Source: Flavobacterium sp. (GTDB taxonomy: Bacteria > Bacteroidota > Bacteroidia > Flavobacteriales > Flavobacteriaceae). From it: 25,690 nt of DNA. The notes beneath the pieces are model-generated. The model worked only from the letters and a program-made list of their open reading frames with translations. It searched no databases and was not told the origin of the DNA. The stretch covers positions 1 through 25,690 of the forward strand of contig JAGOAF010000019.1 in the NCBI GenBank assembly GCA_017984035.1, in the 5' to 3' direction. Both the position numbers and the translations under genes were made by a program. Of this stretch, positions 13,076 through 21,884 are shown piece after piece (positions within the stretch are counted from its first letter, which is position 1; each line of letters starts with the position of its first letter).

Positions 13076-15865
13076 ATGCCAATTGACATTGCCACACTAG
13101 ATCCAAAGAAAAACATCATCATTAAAGGCGCTCAAGTACATAATTTAAAAAATGTAGATGTTGCCATTCCAAGGAATAAACTGGTAGTAATTACTGGACT
13201 TTCGGGATCTGGCAAATCGAGTTTGGCCTTTGACACATTATATGCAGAAGGGCAACGCCGCTATGTAGAAAGTTTGTCTTCGTATGCACGTCAATTCTTA
13301 GGTCGATTAGACAAACCTAAAGTAGAATATATCAAAGGCATTGCACCTGCCATTGCAATTGAGCAAAAAGTCAATACAACTAATGCCCGTTCTACTGTTG
13401 GAACCTCAACTGAAATTTACGATTACATCAAATTGTTATATGCCCGTGTAGGACGTACTTTCTCTCCTATTTCTAATCAAGAAGTCAAAAAAAACACCGT
13501 AACTGATGTAGTTTCAGAGGTTAAAAAATTAGAGACGGACAGTAAATGGTTGCTTCTTGCCCCTATTCATTTGGAAAAAGGGCGCCAACTCGAAGACAAA
13601 CTAAACGTATTATTACAACAAGGATTTGCAAGAATTTTGGTAGATGGAGAAATGGTTCGTTTAGACGATTTACCAAAAAGTTTGGGTAAAAAAGAAATCT
13701 TCCTCATTGTAGATCGAATTGTAGTAAAAGACGAAGAAGAATTTTATAACCGTTTAGCCGATGCTGTTCAAACTGCTTTCTTTGAAGGGAAGGGTATTTG
13801 CTATTTGCAAGAATTAAATTCAGAAAAACGATTTACATATTCCAACAATTTTGAGCTTGACGGTATTTCTTTTTTAGAACCTAATGTACATTTATTTAGC
13901 TTTAACAATCCATATGGTGCTTGTCCCGTTTGCGAAGGGTATGGCAATATCATTGGAATTGATGCCGAATTAGTTATCCCAAATACAAGTTTGTCTATAT
14001 ATGAAAACGCTATCTTTCCTTGGCGTGGGGAAAGTATGAGTTGGTTCCGAGATGAGTTAGTAAACAATGCTTACAAATTTGACTTCCCAATCCACAAACC
14101 TTTTTTCGAACTAACAGAGGCTCAAAAGGAATTAGTATGGACCGGAAATCAATATTTCCAAGGACTTAACGGCTTTTTTAAAGAATTAGAAGAGAAAAAT
14201 TACAAGATTCAAAACCGGGTGATGCTTTCGCGTTACCGAGGCAAAACAAAATGCAACTCGTGTAAAGGAAAACGATTACGCATTGAAGCTTCTTATGTAA
14301 AAATAAACGGTAAAACTGTTTCTGATTTGGTCGATTTACCAATTCGGCATTTGGTAACTTTCTTTACAAACATTGAACTGAACGAATACGAAAAACAAAT
14401 CGCTAAACGGCTGCTCATTGAAATCAACAATCGTTTGTCCTTTTTAACCGAAGTGGGCTTGGATTACCTTACCCTAAATCGAAATTCGGCTACATTATCT
14501 GGAGGTGAATCACAACGCATTAACTTGGCCACTTCATTAGGGAGTAGCTTGGTTGGTTCGATGTATATTTTAGATGAACCAAGTATTGGATTGCATCCCA
14601 AAGACACTGAACGTTTAATAAAGGTATTGTTGTCTTTACGAGATTTAGGCAATACTGTAATTGTAGTTGAGCATGACGAAGACATCATGAAAGCTGCCGA
14701 TATGATTATTGATATTGGTCCAGAAGCTGGAACACATGGTGGTAATTTAGTAGCCCAAGGTACCTATACTGAAATACTTCAATCTGACTCGTTAACTGCC
14801 CAATATCTGAATGGAAATTTGGAAATAGCAGTACCTAAAAAAAGAAGATCGTTCAAAAATCAAATTGAAATCAAAGGCGCAAGAGAAAACAATTTACAAA
14901 ACATTGATGTCAGCTTTCCACTTGATGTTTTAACTGTAATTACTGGTGTTTCCGGAAGTGGAAAAAGTACTTTAGTTAAAAAGATTTTATTTCCTGCAAT
15001 GCAAAAAAAATTGGATAATGCAGGCGAAAAAGCGGGTCAATATACCGAAATGACAGGTTCCTTTTCGCATATCAAGCATATTGAATATGTGGATCAAAAT
15101 CCTATTGGAAGAAGTTCGCGTTCCAATCCTGTGACGTACATTAAAGCTTATGACGATATTCGGGATTTGTATGCCAAAGAAAAACTATCTAAAATTAGAG
15201 GCTACCAAGCAAAACATTTTTCTTTCAACGTTGATGGTGGGCGTTGCGAAACCTGCAAAGGGGAAGGAACAATTAATGTAGAAATGGTTTTTATGGCCGA
15301 TGTGCAATTGCATTGTGAAAGTTGCAACGGGAAACGATTCAAAAAAGAAGTGTTAGAAGTAACTTTTGAAGGCAAAAATATCCATGATATATTAACGATG
15401 ACAATTGATGATGCTATTGCCTTTTTTGCAAAACATAATCAAACAAAAATAAATCAGAAACTACAACCGCTTCAAGATGTTGGATTGGGTTATGTGCAAT
15501 TAGGACAATCGTCTTCAACACTTTCTGGTGGAGAAGCACAACGTATAAAATTAGCCTCATTTTTAGTTAAAGGAGCCACCAAAGACAAAGCGCTCTTTGT
15601 ATTTGACGAACCTACAACGGGATTGCATTTTCATGACATTAAAAAATTACTAGCATCTTTTGATGCATTAATAGAAAAAGGACATTCTATTATCGTTATC
15701 GAACATAATTTAGATCTAATCAAATGTGCTGATTGGATTATTGATCTAGGACCAGAAGGTGGTGAAAATGGCGGAAAATTACTTGGTGCAGGAACTCCTG
15801 AAGATTTGGTAAAAAACAAACATTCTATAACTGCCAATTATTTAAAAGAGAAACTTACTAATTAA
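13076..15865 (+). CDS. uvrA: Excinuclease ABC subunit A
   Basis: UvrA is the damage-sensing ATPase of nucleotide excision repair and hands lesions to UvrB. The 929-residue product has the full architecture: Walker A GLSGSGKS near residue 41, the UvrB-binding region, the insertion domain with CNSCKGKRLR, signature LSGGESQRINLA with Walker B YILDEPSIGLHP, then a second ATPase with GVSGSGKST, a complete zinc module C-X2-C-X19-C-X2-C (RCETCKGEG...HCESC, about 15244-15324), LSGGEAQRIKLA and FVFDEPTTGLHF. The first zinc module is incomplete: the N-terminal CxxC is deleted while FSFNNPYGACPVC remains. I place the start at 13076, not 13046, because a -7 box overlaps the earlier frame. The 3' end overlaps the convergent small gene by 4 bp. 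Confidence 0.96.
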   Translation: MPIDIATLDPKKNIIIKGAQVHNLKNVDVAIPRNKLVVITGLSGSGKSSLAFDTLYAEGQRRYVESLSSYARQFLGRLDKPKVEYIKGIAPAIAIEQKVNTTNARSTVGTSTEIYDYIKLLYARVGRTFSPISNQEVKKNTVTDVVSEVKKLETDSKWLLLAPIHLEKGRQLEDKLNVLLQQGFARILVDGEMVRLDDLPKSLGKKEIFLIVDRIVVKDEEEFYNRLADAVQTAFFEGKGICYLQELNSEKRFTYSNNFELDGISFLEPNVHLFSFNNPYGACPVCEGYGNIIGIDAELVIPNTSLSIYENAIFPWRGESMSWFRDELVNNAYKFDFPIHKPFFELTEAQKELVWTGNQYFQGLNGFFKELEEKNYKIQNRVMLSRYRGKTKCNSCKGKRLRIEASYVKINGKTVSDLVDLPIRHLVTFFTNIELNEYEKQIAKRLLIEINNRLSFLTEVGLDYLTLNRNSATLSGGESQRINLATSLGSSLVGSMYILDEPSIGLHPKDTERLIKVLLSLRDLGNTVIVVEHDEDIMKAADMIIDIGPEAGTHGGNLVAQGTYTEILQSDSLTAQYLNGNLEIAVPKKRRSFKNQIEIKGARENNLQNIDVSFPLDVLTVITGVSGSGKSTLVKKILFPAMQKKLDNAGEKAGQYTEMTGSFSHIKHIEYVDQNPIGRSSRSNPVTYIKAYDDIRDLYAKEKLSKIRGYQAKHFSFNVDGGRCETCKGEGTINVEMVFMADVQLHCESCNGKRFKKEVLEVTFEGKNIHDILTMTIDDAIAFFAKHNQTKINQKLQPLQDVGLGYVQLGQSSSTLSGGEAQRIKLASFLVKGATKDKALFVFDEPTTGLHFHDIKKLLASFDALIEKGHSIIVIEHNLDLIKCADWIIDLGPEGGENGGKLLGAGTPEDLVKNKHSITANYLKEKLTN

Positions 15866-16155
15866 TAAAAGCTTTCTTCAAAGGTTTTCCCGTCCTCATC
15901 AATAGCAATTAGGATTCTTTTTTCTTTAGCATAATTATAGGTCAAATACAACCAAACTACTAACCATAAACCAAAGGTTAAGCAACATAAAATAAAGTTA
16001 AAACTGTGATTAATTGCCCTAGCTTTTCTTGATAAAATGGCAAAAGGTAATTTATCATTTCGTTTAATAACCGTAAATCCGGTGTTGATTTTTGAACTTA
16101 CTCTATTGTAAAAATCTTGTAAATTATTCTCAGAACTATAATCGTTGTTGTACAT
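15862..16155 (-). CDS. Small single-span membrane protein of unknown function
   Basis: This 97-residue protein has a polar N-terminal half (residues 1-45), one hydrophobic segment at about 51-75 (FNFILCCLTFGLWLVVWLYL) and a charged tail KEKRILIAIDEDGKTFEES. The NH...LCCLTFGLWLVVW pattern recalls the LTLLTGGLWLIVW segment in many small bacterial and phage membrane proteins of unknown role. I cannot assign a function. Its stop codon overlaps the uvrA stop by 4 bp on the opposite strand. A minus-strand -7 box at 16184-16191 gives a 20-nt leader and supports the ATG at 16155. Confidence 0.6.
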   Translation of the reverse strand: MYNNDYSSENNLQDFYNRVSSKINTGFTVIKRNDKLPFAILSRKARAINHSFNFILCCLTFGLWLVVWLYLTYNYAKEKRILIAIDEDGKTFEESFY

Positions 16156-16183
16156 AAATTTGGGATAATATTTGTAATCTCAA

Positions 16184-16191
16184 CAAAATTA
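16184..16191 (-). promoter_or_regulatory. Promoter (-7 box with -33 TTTG) for the small membrane protein
   Basis: On the minus strand TAATTTTG matches TAnnTTTG, and a TTTG lies 16 bases further upstream (16208-16211 on the plus strand as CAAA). This is one of the few boxes here with a plausible -33 partner. The start would be near 16177, about 20 nt before the ATG. Confidence 0.5.
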
Positions 16192-16241
16192 ATCCCAAAG
16201 CCCCGGACAAACAATACCTACATTTAGTGATATTATAACTA

Positions 16242-17705
16242 TCAGAATTTAAGTTTTTTGAAAAGAGAATTTAATACTTGATTGATCTCCTTTGAAATCG
16301 AAAAACGATAATTGACATAGAGATAGAGCACTGTGACTAGGATAGACTTTAATACAATCCCTAATATGGGATGAAAAGGAAACTTCCAAAAATAAAACAA
16401 TCCAAATAAAATTGCTGTAATTATAATTGAATACACTGTTTGAATTGTAAAAGGATACAAATGCATTCTTTTAACCACAAACATCAATTTGGCAACGCTA
16501 TAAATAGTGATGGAAAGTAAGGTGGCAATAGCAGAGCCAGTAATACCGTATAATGGAATAAATACCATATTCAATACAATTGTAAAAAAAACAAGCATTA
16601 AACCTAGAAACAATACCATTCTATAGTATTTTGAATTAAAAATAATGGCATTATTATTTCCTAAGATTAAATCAAAATATTTGGATAAACCAATGATAAA
16701 AACAATCCAAATACCACCCGCATAATCGTCAGGTAACATTTCATACAATTGATCAATATTGACAAAAATGCATAACATAACATAGCCTCCAACTATTTGT
16801 AAATTGACCGAAGTTTTTTTATACAAATCATTCAATTCATCGTGCTTGTTCTCATGCATTAACTTAGCGGTGATTGGGTAGACAATTTGGTGCATTGCCC
16901 TACTTGGAACCGAGATTACTAAAGCAATATATGTAGCTACAGAATAAAATGCAATATTGCCAATATCCATATATTGGTTCAACATAATTTTATCACCATC
17001 CAAAAGTAAATTGGCCACGCTACCGGATAAAATAATGTAAAAAGTGTATTCTAATATACCTTTAGTGTTATGAGGAATAGAAAGTTGAAATTGTGGCTTT
17101 TTAACTTGAAACGCATACAGCATCGTAAGTAAAAAAGCAACGAAATAAATTCCTGCTGTTAAATACACAAACTCTATAGCCGTAATCCATCCAAAATACA
17201 TGCCCACTAGAGCTACTAGTGAAAACAAGCGTAATCCAACTTCTTTAATGAAATTACCAAACACTGAATGCATATGAACTCTTGCCCATGCGTAAAATAT
17301 TTCAAAATAGGCCATGCATAATCCAATAAAAGGGATCAAATAAATAAACTCTTTTACAATTGGATTCTTCTTAGTCACAAACAAACTGATCTCATCATAA
17401 AAAAACAAACCTATAAGTAAAATCGGAATCGTTAATACTAATGGAAATAATACCGAAAACGATAAAAATTGATTCTGCTCTTTTTCTGTTTTGCATTGCG
17501 AATAAAATTTAACCAGCGTATTTTGCATTCCAATAGCAAATAATGGCATAATGACATTGGCACAAGACAAGATATAATTGGATAAACCGTAATACGTTTT
17601 ACCTAAAATAGAAGGGAATAAAAAAATCGTACTGATACCACCAATTGCAAAACCAATGTAGGTGATAATGGTATTCTTTAAAGACTGATTTAAAACGATT
17701 CCCAT
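16242..17705 (-). CDS. Polysaccharide/oligosaccharide flippase (Wzx/MATE-like)
   Basis: This 487-residue polytopic membrane protein has about 12-14 hydrophobic segments in the layout of PST/Wzx transporters of the MOP superfamily. The start resembles that family (MGIVLNQSLKNTIITYIGFAIGGISTIFLFPSILG), as does the mid-protein DGDKIMLNQYMDIGNIAFYSVA block and the later late-TM region GITGSAIATLLSITIYSV. Such proteins flip lipid-linked glycan units across the inner membrane. It is the last gene of a three-gene minus-strand unit, 15 bp after the glycosyltransferase stop, so its cargo is probably made with that enzyme. The exact glycan cannot be told; no Wzy polymerase gene is present in the window. 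Confidence 0.88.
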   Translation of the reverse strand: MGIVLNQSLKNTIITYIGFAIGGISTIFLFPSILGKTYYGLSNYILSCANVIMPLFAIGMQNTLVKFYSQCKTEKEQNQFLSFSVLFPLVLTIPILLIGLFFYDEISLFVTKKNPIVKEFIYLIPFIGLCMAYFEIFYAWARVHMHSVFGNFIKEVGLRLFSLVALVGMYFGWITAIEFVYLTAGIYFVAFLLTMLYAFQVKKPQFQLSIPHNTKGILEYTFYIILSGSVANLLLDGDKIMLNQYMDIGNIAFYSVATYIALVISVPSRAMHQIVYPITAKLMHENKHDELNDLYKKTSVNLQIVGGYVMLCIFVNIDQLYEMLPDDYAGGIWIVFIIGLSKYFDLILGNNNAIIFNSKYYRMVLFLGLMLVFFTIVLNMVFIPLYGITGSAIATLLSITIYSVAKLMFVVKRMHLYPFTIQTVYSIIITAILFGLFYFWKFPFHPILGIVLKSILVTVLYLYVNYRFSISKEINQVLNSLFKKLKF

Positions 17706-17720
17706 AGATAAATTGGTATG

Positions 17721-19019
17721 TTAGCGTTGATTAAGTAATTCAACTAATTGTTGGGTTAAATTCTTTCGAGAATACTGCTGAAGCCCAATGGCATGAGATT
17801 GTAAGTTTCCTTGTAAAAATTGGGTATAATATTCTTGAATGGTTTGTTTCAATTTAGCTTTTTCAGAATACTCAAAAAATACTCCTGTATTCGTATTCGT
17901 AATTATCTCAGCAAAATCAGAACCCATGGGACCAATCGCTACTATTGGTCGTTCCGAAACTAGGTATTCAAATAGTTTGCCTGGCAATATACTTTTTGTG
18001 TCTTGTGAATCTATTTCAATCAATAACAAAACTTGTGATTTACGTTGGTGTGCCACTGCTTCTGCATGGGAAACATAACCCAAATTGTTCAAATAAGAAT
18101 GTAAGCCAAATTGTGCGATAGTTTCCAAAACTTCTTGACTCACAGCTCCTATTAATTTAATCTCTAAATGGGTTTTAAAATCGGGTAATTCATGGCATAG
18201 TTCAACTAAACTTTCCCATAAAATTTGAGGATTCCTTTCCGATAGAAAAGAACCAATATGAGCCAAACTAAATTTAGTATCCAAGGTTTGTTTGTCTACT
18301 TTTTCAATATCAAAACCATTGGTTATAACTTCGATTGGTTTAGTTGTTAAGACTTGAAACTCAGCTTTAGTAGTTTTACTCGTTACGATAATGGTATCTG
18401 CAGAATTTAAAACTTGACTTTCTAGTTGCTTGTGTTTTTTAGCCGCGAAATGCGATAATCGTAATGATTTATGGTAACCAATCGTAGTCCATGGGTCGCG
18501 AAAATCAGCCAACCAAGTTATATTCAATTTTTGTTTTAATTCCAATCCAATTAAATGCAAACTATGGGGTGGTCCAGAAGTAATAATAGTATCTATTTCA
18601 TTCTCTTGAATGTACTTTTCCAAAAAAGACACTGAAGGTTGTACCCAAAAAACACGTGCGTCAGGAATAAATAGATTGCCTCTAACCCATAGCATTAACT
18701 TCTCCAGCAAAGATTGTTTTTTCTGATTGGGAATAATTCCCGAGCTGATTTTTTTGGTCTTGTTTTTAGACAAAAAAGAAGCCAATTGATAGGGTTCAAA
18801 GATGGATTTTTTTAGAATAATCGCTTTGTCAGACACCTCTGATTCCAACTGTTGATCAAGAATTGGATAGGTTGGATTTTCAGGCACATACACTATCGGC
18901 TGCACATCAAATTCGGGTAAGTACTTAACAAACTTCAACCAACGTTGTACTCCTGGACCTCCTGCCGGCGGCCAGTAATACGTGATGATTAAAAGTTTTT
19001 TTGAAGTTTTATTTGACAT
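17721..19019 (-). CDS. Family 4 type glycosyltransferase
   Basis: This GT-B fold glycosyltransferase has about 432 residues from the ATG at 19019. The N-terminal nucleotide-fold entry LLIITYYWPPAGGPGVQRWLKF is typical of Bacteroidota GT4 enzymes that act on surface polysaccharides. The domain linker has TIIVTSKTTKAEF and VITNGFD, and the donor-sugar site is the E-x7-E-like PGKLFEYLVSERPIVAIG. It is cytosolic or membrane-peripheral, using a nucleotide sugar. I prefer ATG 19019 to the upstream GTG at 19064: the added residues do not resemble the family and the ATG overlaps the stop of yfhO by 11 bp, a normal coupling distance. It sits between the yfhO-like and flippase genes in one unit. Confidence 0.88.
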   Translation of the reverse strand: MSNKTSKKLLIITYYWPPAGGPGVQRWLKFVKYLPEFDVQPIVYVPENPTYPILDQQLESEVSDKAIILKKSIFEPYQLASFLSKNKTKKISSGIIPNQKKQSLLEKLMLWVRGNLFIPDARVFWVQPSVSFLEKYIQENEIDTIITSGPPHSLHLIGLELKQKLNITWLADFRDPWTTIGYHKSLRLSHFAAKKHKQLESQVLNSADTIIVTSKTTKAEFQVLTTKPIEVITNGFDIEKVDKQTLDTKFSLAHIGSFLSERNPQILWESLVELCHELPDFKTHLEIKLIGAVSQEVLETIAQFGLHSYLNNLGYVSHAEAVAHQRKSQVLLLIEIDSQDTKSILPGKLFEYLVSERPIVAIGPMGSDFAEIITNTNTGVFFEYSEKAKLKQTIQEYYTQFLQGNLQSHAIGLQQYSRKNLTQQLVELLNQR

Positions 19020-21438
19020 TATGCACGTTTTCGGTACTTCTTTTTGTTTCAAAATAAATTCCACCGATCAAAAGCAAAAGTATCATAATTGAACTTATCA
19101 AAGTAATTGTACTTCCTGTTTGAACTACTTGGGGTTCAAATTTGAATTCAACATTATGTTTTCCGGCAGGAATTAGCAAAGCTCTCAAAACATAATCAGC
19201 TTGAAGATGTTCCACTTTCTTTCCGTCAATATAGGCGTTCCAGCCGTTTTTATAATACATTTCTGAAAATACCGCTAAACCTTCCTTCGCGTTAATTGAA
19301 GTATATTTCAAATCATTCGGTTGATACGAATCCAAAGTGATTGTAGCCGAACTATCTTTGGCGAAAGCGGTAGTTTTCAGTTCAAATTCACTAGCATTGA
19401 TAACCGCTACATTTTTTGAATCTAATGTCGCTAACGCTTTCATCTCTTGATCTGCAGAACGAACAAATTTCACCTGACTTACAAACCACGCATTTCCATT
19501 AGCATCAGGATTGGCAATTGGAAACTCTTTTCCTTCTTTATCTGTTTGAATCAAATATTTTACATTTAGAAAATTGAGCGGTTCTAAATTATTTTTGGCA
19601 ATTTGGTAATCAAACAATTGTTGCATTCTTCTTGGCTTGGCTGCATGATACCCTCCAATTGACTTATGAAAAAAGGAAGCTCTAGCACTGGATAAATTAC
19701 CACTGATCTCAAAAACGCGATAATTGCTACTATCTTGTAAAATTTGTACATCAACAGGAGTGGCCTGAAAAGGCACTTCAATTTCTCTTTTGCTTACAAA
19801 ATCTTTTGCTGAAACGTATTTTTTATCCACTACAAATAGATCAAAAATCATAACTAATCCAATAATTATAATTGTCGTTTTTTGAGCCAATTTATTCTTG
19901 ATAAACAACCATAAAGATCCAGCCACAAGTAGAATAAAAAATGCAGAACGCAACAAATCAGCACTATACATGGTTTTTCGATCTGCTTTCAAAGCATCAA
20001 CAAAAGCAGGGCCGTAATTCTTAATAAAATAGTCATCACTCGAGGCAGAAAAACTAAAAGTTCCTTTAAACAAAAATAAAATCAATACAACTCCAACACT
20101 AAACAATGTGGATAGAAGCAAACCTTTCTTTTGCTGACTTTGATCCAATTGGAAAAAAGACTGTAATCCCATCACTGCCAATACCGGAAAACACAATTCT
20201 AATAGAACTTGTATCGATGAAACTGCTCTGAATTTATCATATAACGGAATATAATCAATGAAAAAGTTGGTAAGCCCTGGGAAATTTTTCCCCCAAGAAA
20301 GCACTAAAGCAATCATGGCACCACCAAAGAAAACATATTTGATTTTTCTATTATCTACGAACAAGGCTAAGAAAGCTAATAAGAATACTACCGCACCAAT
20401 ATAGGCTGGTGCTGCAACAATAGGTTGATCACCCCAATAAGTAGGCATTCCTTGTACATAATCTTGTGCTTGTCCTTCTGGTACACCTTGACTAATCATG
20501 AACTGATACATACTACTATCAGGTCCTAAGCTCTCATTATTGGATCCTCCAAAAAGTCGTGGTGCTATTAAATTGAAACTTTCTGCAATACCATAACTGT
20601 ACTCCGTAATGTATTCACGAGACAAAGCACTATTTTCAGTTACTTTAGAACCATTACTAGTAAACGTGAGTTCATTTTTTCCACGTGTACTGAACTTAGT
20701 ATATTCCGTTGTAGCTAGTAAGTTAGTAGCATTGGCACCAATAGCAAAAATTCCTGCTGTGGCCAATACACCAAAAGCAATTCCTAATCCTTTAAAGTCT
20801 TTTTCTTTGATAAATTGAAAGGCAAAATAACCCACTAACACCAATAAAAAAATTAGCAAATAATAGGTCATCTGAAAGTGATTAGCATTGATTTCCAGTG
20901 CAGTTGCTATCAAAGTGAGTAAACCACCTAAAACATATTTCTTTTGAAATACCAATAAAAATCCAGCTATAACCAACGGCATATAGCCAATAGTATGAGC
21001 TTTTGCATTATGTCCTACACCCAAAATAATAATTAAATAGGTAGAAAATCCAAAAGCAATCGCACCAAAAAATGCCTTGAGCGGGTCAATCTTTAGCACC
21101 AATAATAGCCCATAAAAACCTAAGAAATACAAAAACAAATAATCGGCTGGTCGAGGTAAAAATCGCAACACATCATCTAAAGCACCAATATAATCATGAG
21201 GATATTTCGCCCCTAATTGATAAGTGGGCATGCCTCCAAAAGCGGAATTCGTCCAATAGGGTTCTGAATTCGTAGCTGCTCGAAAATCAATTTGTTCTTT
21301 TGCCATACCAGTGTATTGGGCAATATCCGATTGAAAAATTTGTTTTCGTTGTAAAACCGGATAAAAATAAATTAATGAAACTAGTACAAAACCAATTATG
21401 GCAAGCAAATGTGGATAGAACGTATTTAGTTTTTTCAA
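19009..21438 (-). CDS. YfhO family membrane protein (TTG start)
   Basis: This 809-residue polytopic protein of the YfhO family (PF09586) has a GT-C type layout. A first membrane segment is followed by a periplasmic loop with the DIAQYTGMAKEQIDF and NSAFGGMPTYQ blocks, about a dozen further segments, and a large C-terminal extracytoplasmic domain (about 540-770) with YYKNGWNAYIDGKKV before a last membrane span. Bacillus YfhO decorates lipoteichoic acid with sugars from a lipid carrier. Here it probably transfers sugar to an envelope glycan together with the downstream glycosyltransferase and flippase. The start codon is TTG (21436-21438). No ATG or GTG lies in frame above it before a stop, and the next ATG (MAKEQ) would remove the first membrane segment. 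Confidence 0.88.
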   Translation of the reverse strand: MKKLNTFYPHLLAIIGFVLVSLIYFYPVLQRKQIFQSDIAQYTGMAKEQIDFRAATNSEPYWTNSAFGGMPTYQLGAKYPHDYIGALDDVLRFLPRPADYLFLYFLGFYGLLLVLKIDPLKAFFGAIAFGFSTYLIIILGVGHNAKAHTIGYMPLVIAGFLLVFQKKYVLGGLLTLIATALEINANHFQMTYYLLIFLLVLVGYFAFQFIKEKDFKGLGIAFGVLATAGIFAIGANATNLLATTEYTKFSTRGKNELTFTSNGSKVTENSALSREYITEYSYGIAESFNLIAPRLFGGSNNESLGPDSSMYQFMISQGVPEGQAQDYVQGMPTYWGDQPIVAAPAYIGAVVFLLAFLALFVDNRKIKYVFFGGAMIALVLSWGKNFPGLTNFFIDYIPLYDKFRAVSSIQVLLELCFPVLAVMGLQSFFQLDQSQQKKGLLLSTLFSVGVVLILFLFKGTFSFSASSDDYFIKNYGPAFVDALKADRKTMYSADLLRSAFFILLVAGSLWLFIKNKLAQKTTIIIIGLVMIFDLFVVDKKYVSAKDFVSKREIEVPFQATPVDVQILQDSSNYRVFEISGNLSSARASFFHKSIGGYHAAKPRRMQQLFDYQIAKNNLEPLNFLNVKYLIQTDKEGKEFPIANPDANGNAWFVSQVKFVRSADQEMKALATLDSKNVAVINASEFELKTTAFAKDSSATITLDSYQPNDLKYTSINAKEGLAVFSEMYYKNGWNAYIDGKKVEHLQADYVLRALLIPAGKHNVEFKFEPQVVQTGSTITLISSIMILLLLIGGIYFETKRSTENVHNVK

Positions 21439-21481
21439 TGTAGCAATAGTTTGGTTAGGATATAGGAAATTAGGACAGAAG

Positions 21482-21489
21482 CAAATTTA
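21482..21489 (-). promoter_or_regulatory. -7 promoter box for the yfhO-glycosyltransferase-flippase unit
   Basis: On the minus strand TAAATTTG matches TAnnTTTG. It overlaps the last codon of the DUF4834 gene. Initiation near 21475 gives a leader of about 37 nt to the TTG start, so the three-gene unit can be transcribed independently of the gene upstream. Confidence 0.45.
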
Positions 21490-21768
21490 CTCTATTTCTT
21501 CATAATCCACATAATCCCCTACTTTTTTGGTTTCTCGTGGATTTTTAGCATCGGTTGCTTTGTAGATAACCTCATCGTTATTTTGGGCTCTTTTCCAAGC
21601 AGTATCTTGAGCATATTGTTGTTGCTTTTGAAAATTTTCACCTGCTTTTTCTACCGCTTTTTTAACCAACATAGGTAAAAATAAACGCGCTAAAAATTTA
21701 AATAAATAATAGAACATTAGTATATAAAATACTGTTCTTATAAAATTAGAAAAAGAAGCTTCTTGCAT
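21487..21768 (-). CDS. DUF4834 family membrane-anchored protein
   Basis: This 93-residue protein has an N-terminal hydrophobic segment (8-32, IRTVFYILMFYYLFKFLARLF), then KKAVEKAGENFQKQQQYAQD, and an acidic end DYVDYEEIE. This is the layout of DUF4834, a small Bacteroidota family often found next to yfhO-like genes. The cytosolic tail is charged and probably flexible. The function is unknown. Its own -7 box lies 18-25 bp upstream, and it is divergent from the outer-membrane protein gene. Confidence 0.75.
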   Translation of the reverse strand: MQEASFSNFIRTVFYILMFYYLFKFLARLFLPMLVKKAVEKAGENFQKQQQYAQDTAWKRAQNNDEVIYKATDAKNPRETKKVGDYVDYEEIE

Positions 21769-21785
21769 AATCTAAATATTTTGTC

Positions 21786-21793
21786 CAAAAATA
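21786..21793 (-). promoter_or_regulatory. -7 promoter box for the DUF4834 gene
   Basis: On the minus strand TATTTTTG matches TAnnTTTG. Initiation near 21779 gives a very short leader of about 11 nt before the ATG at 21768. Confidence 0.5.
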
Positions 21794-21848
21794 ATAAATC
21801 AATTGCTCAAATTAAAGTTATACCTCTTAAATTAATAATAAATTATAC

Positions 21849-21856
21849 TACTTTTG
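21849..21856 (+). promoter_or_regulatory. -7 promoter box for the outer-membrane protein gene
   Basis: TACTTTTG matches TAnnTTTG exactly. Initiation near 21863 leaves about 22 nt to the ATG at 21885. It forms a divergent pair with the DUF4834 box. Confidence 0.55.
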
Positions 21857-21884
21857 AAAAGCGTTATTACTTAATAATCTAATT

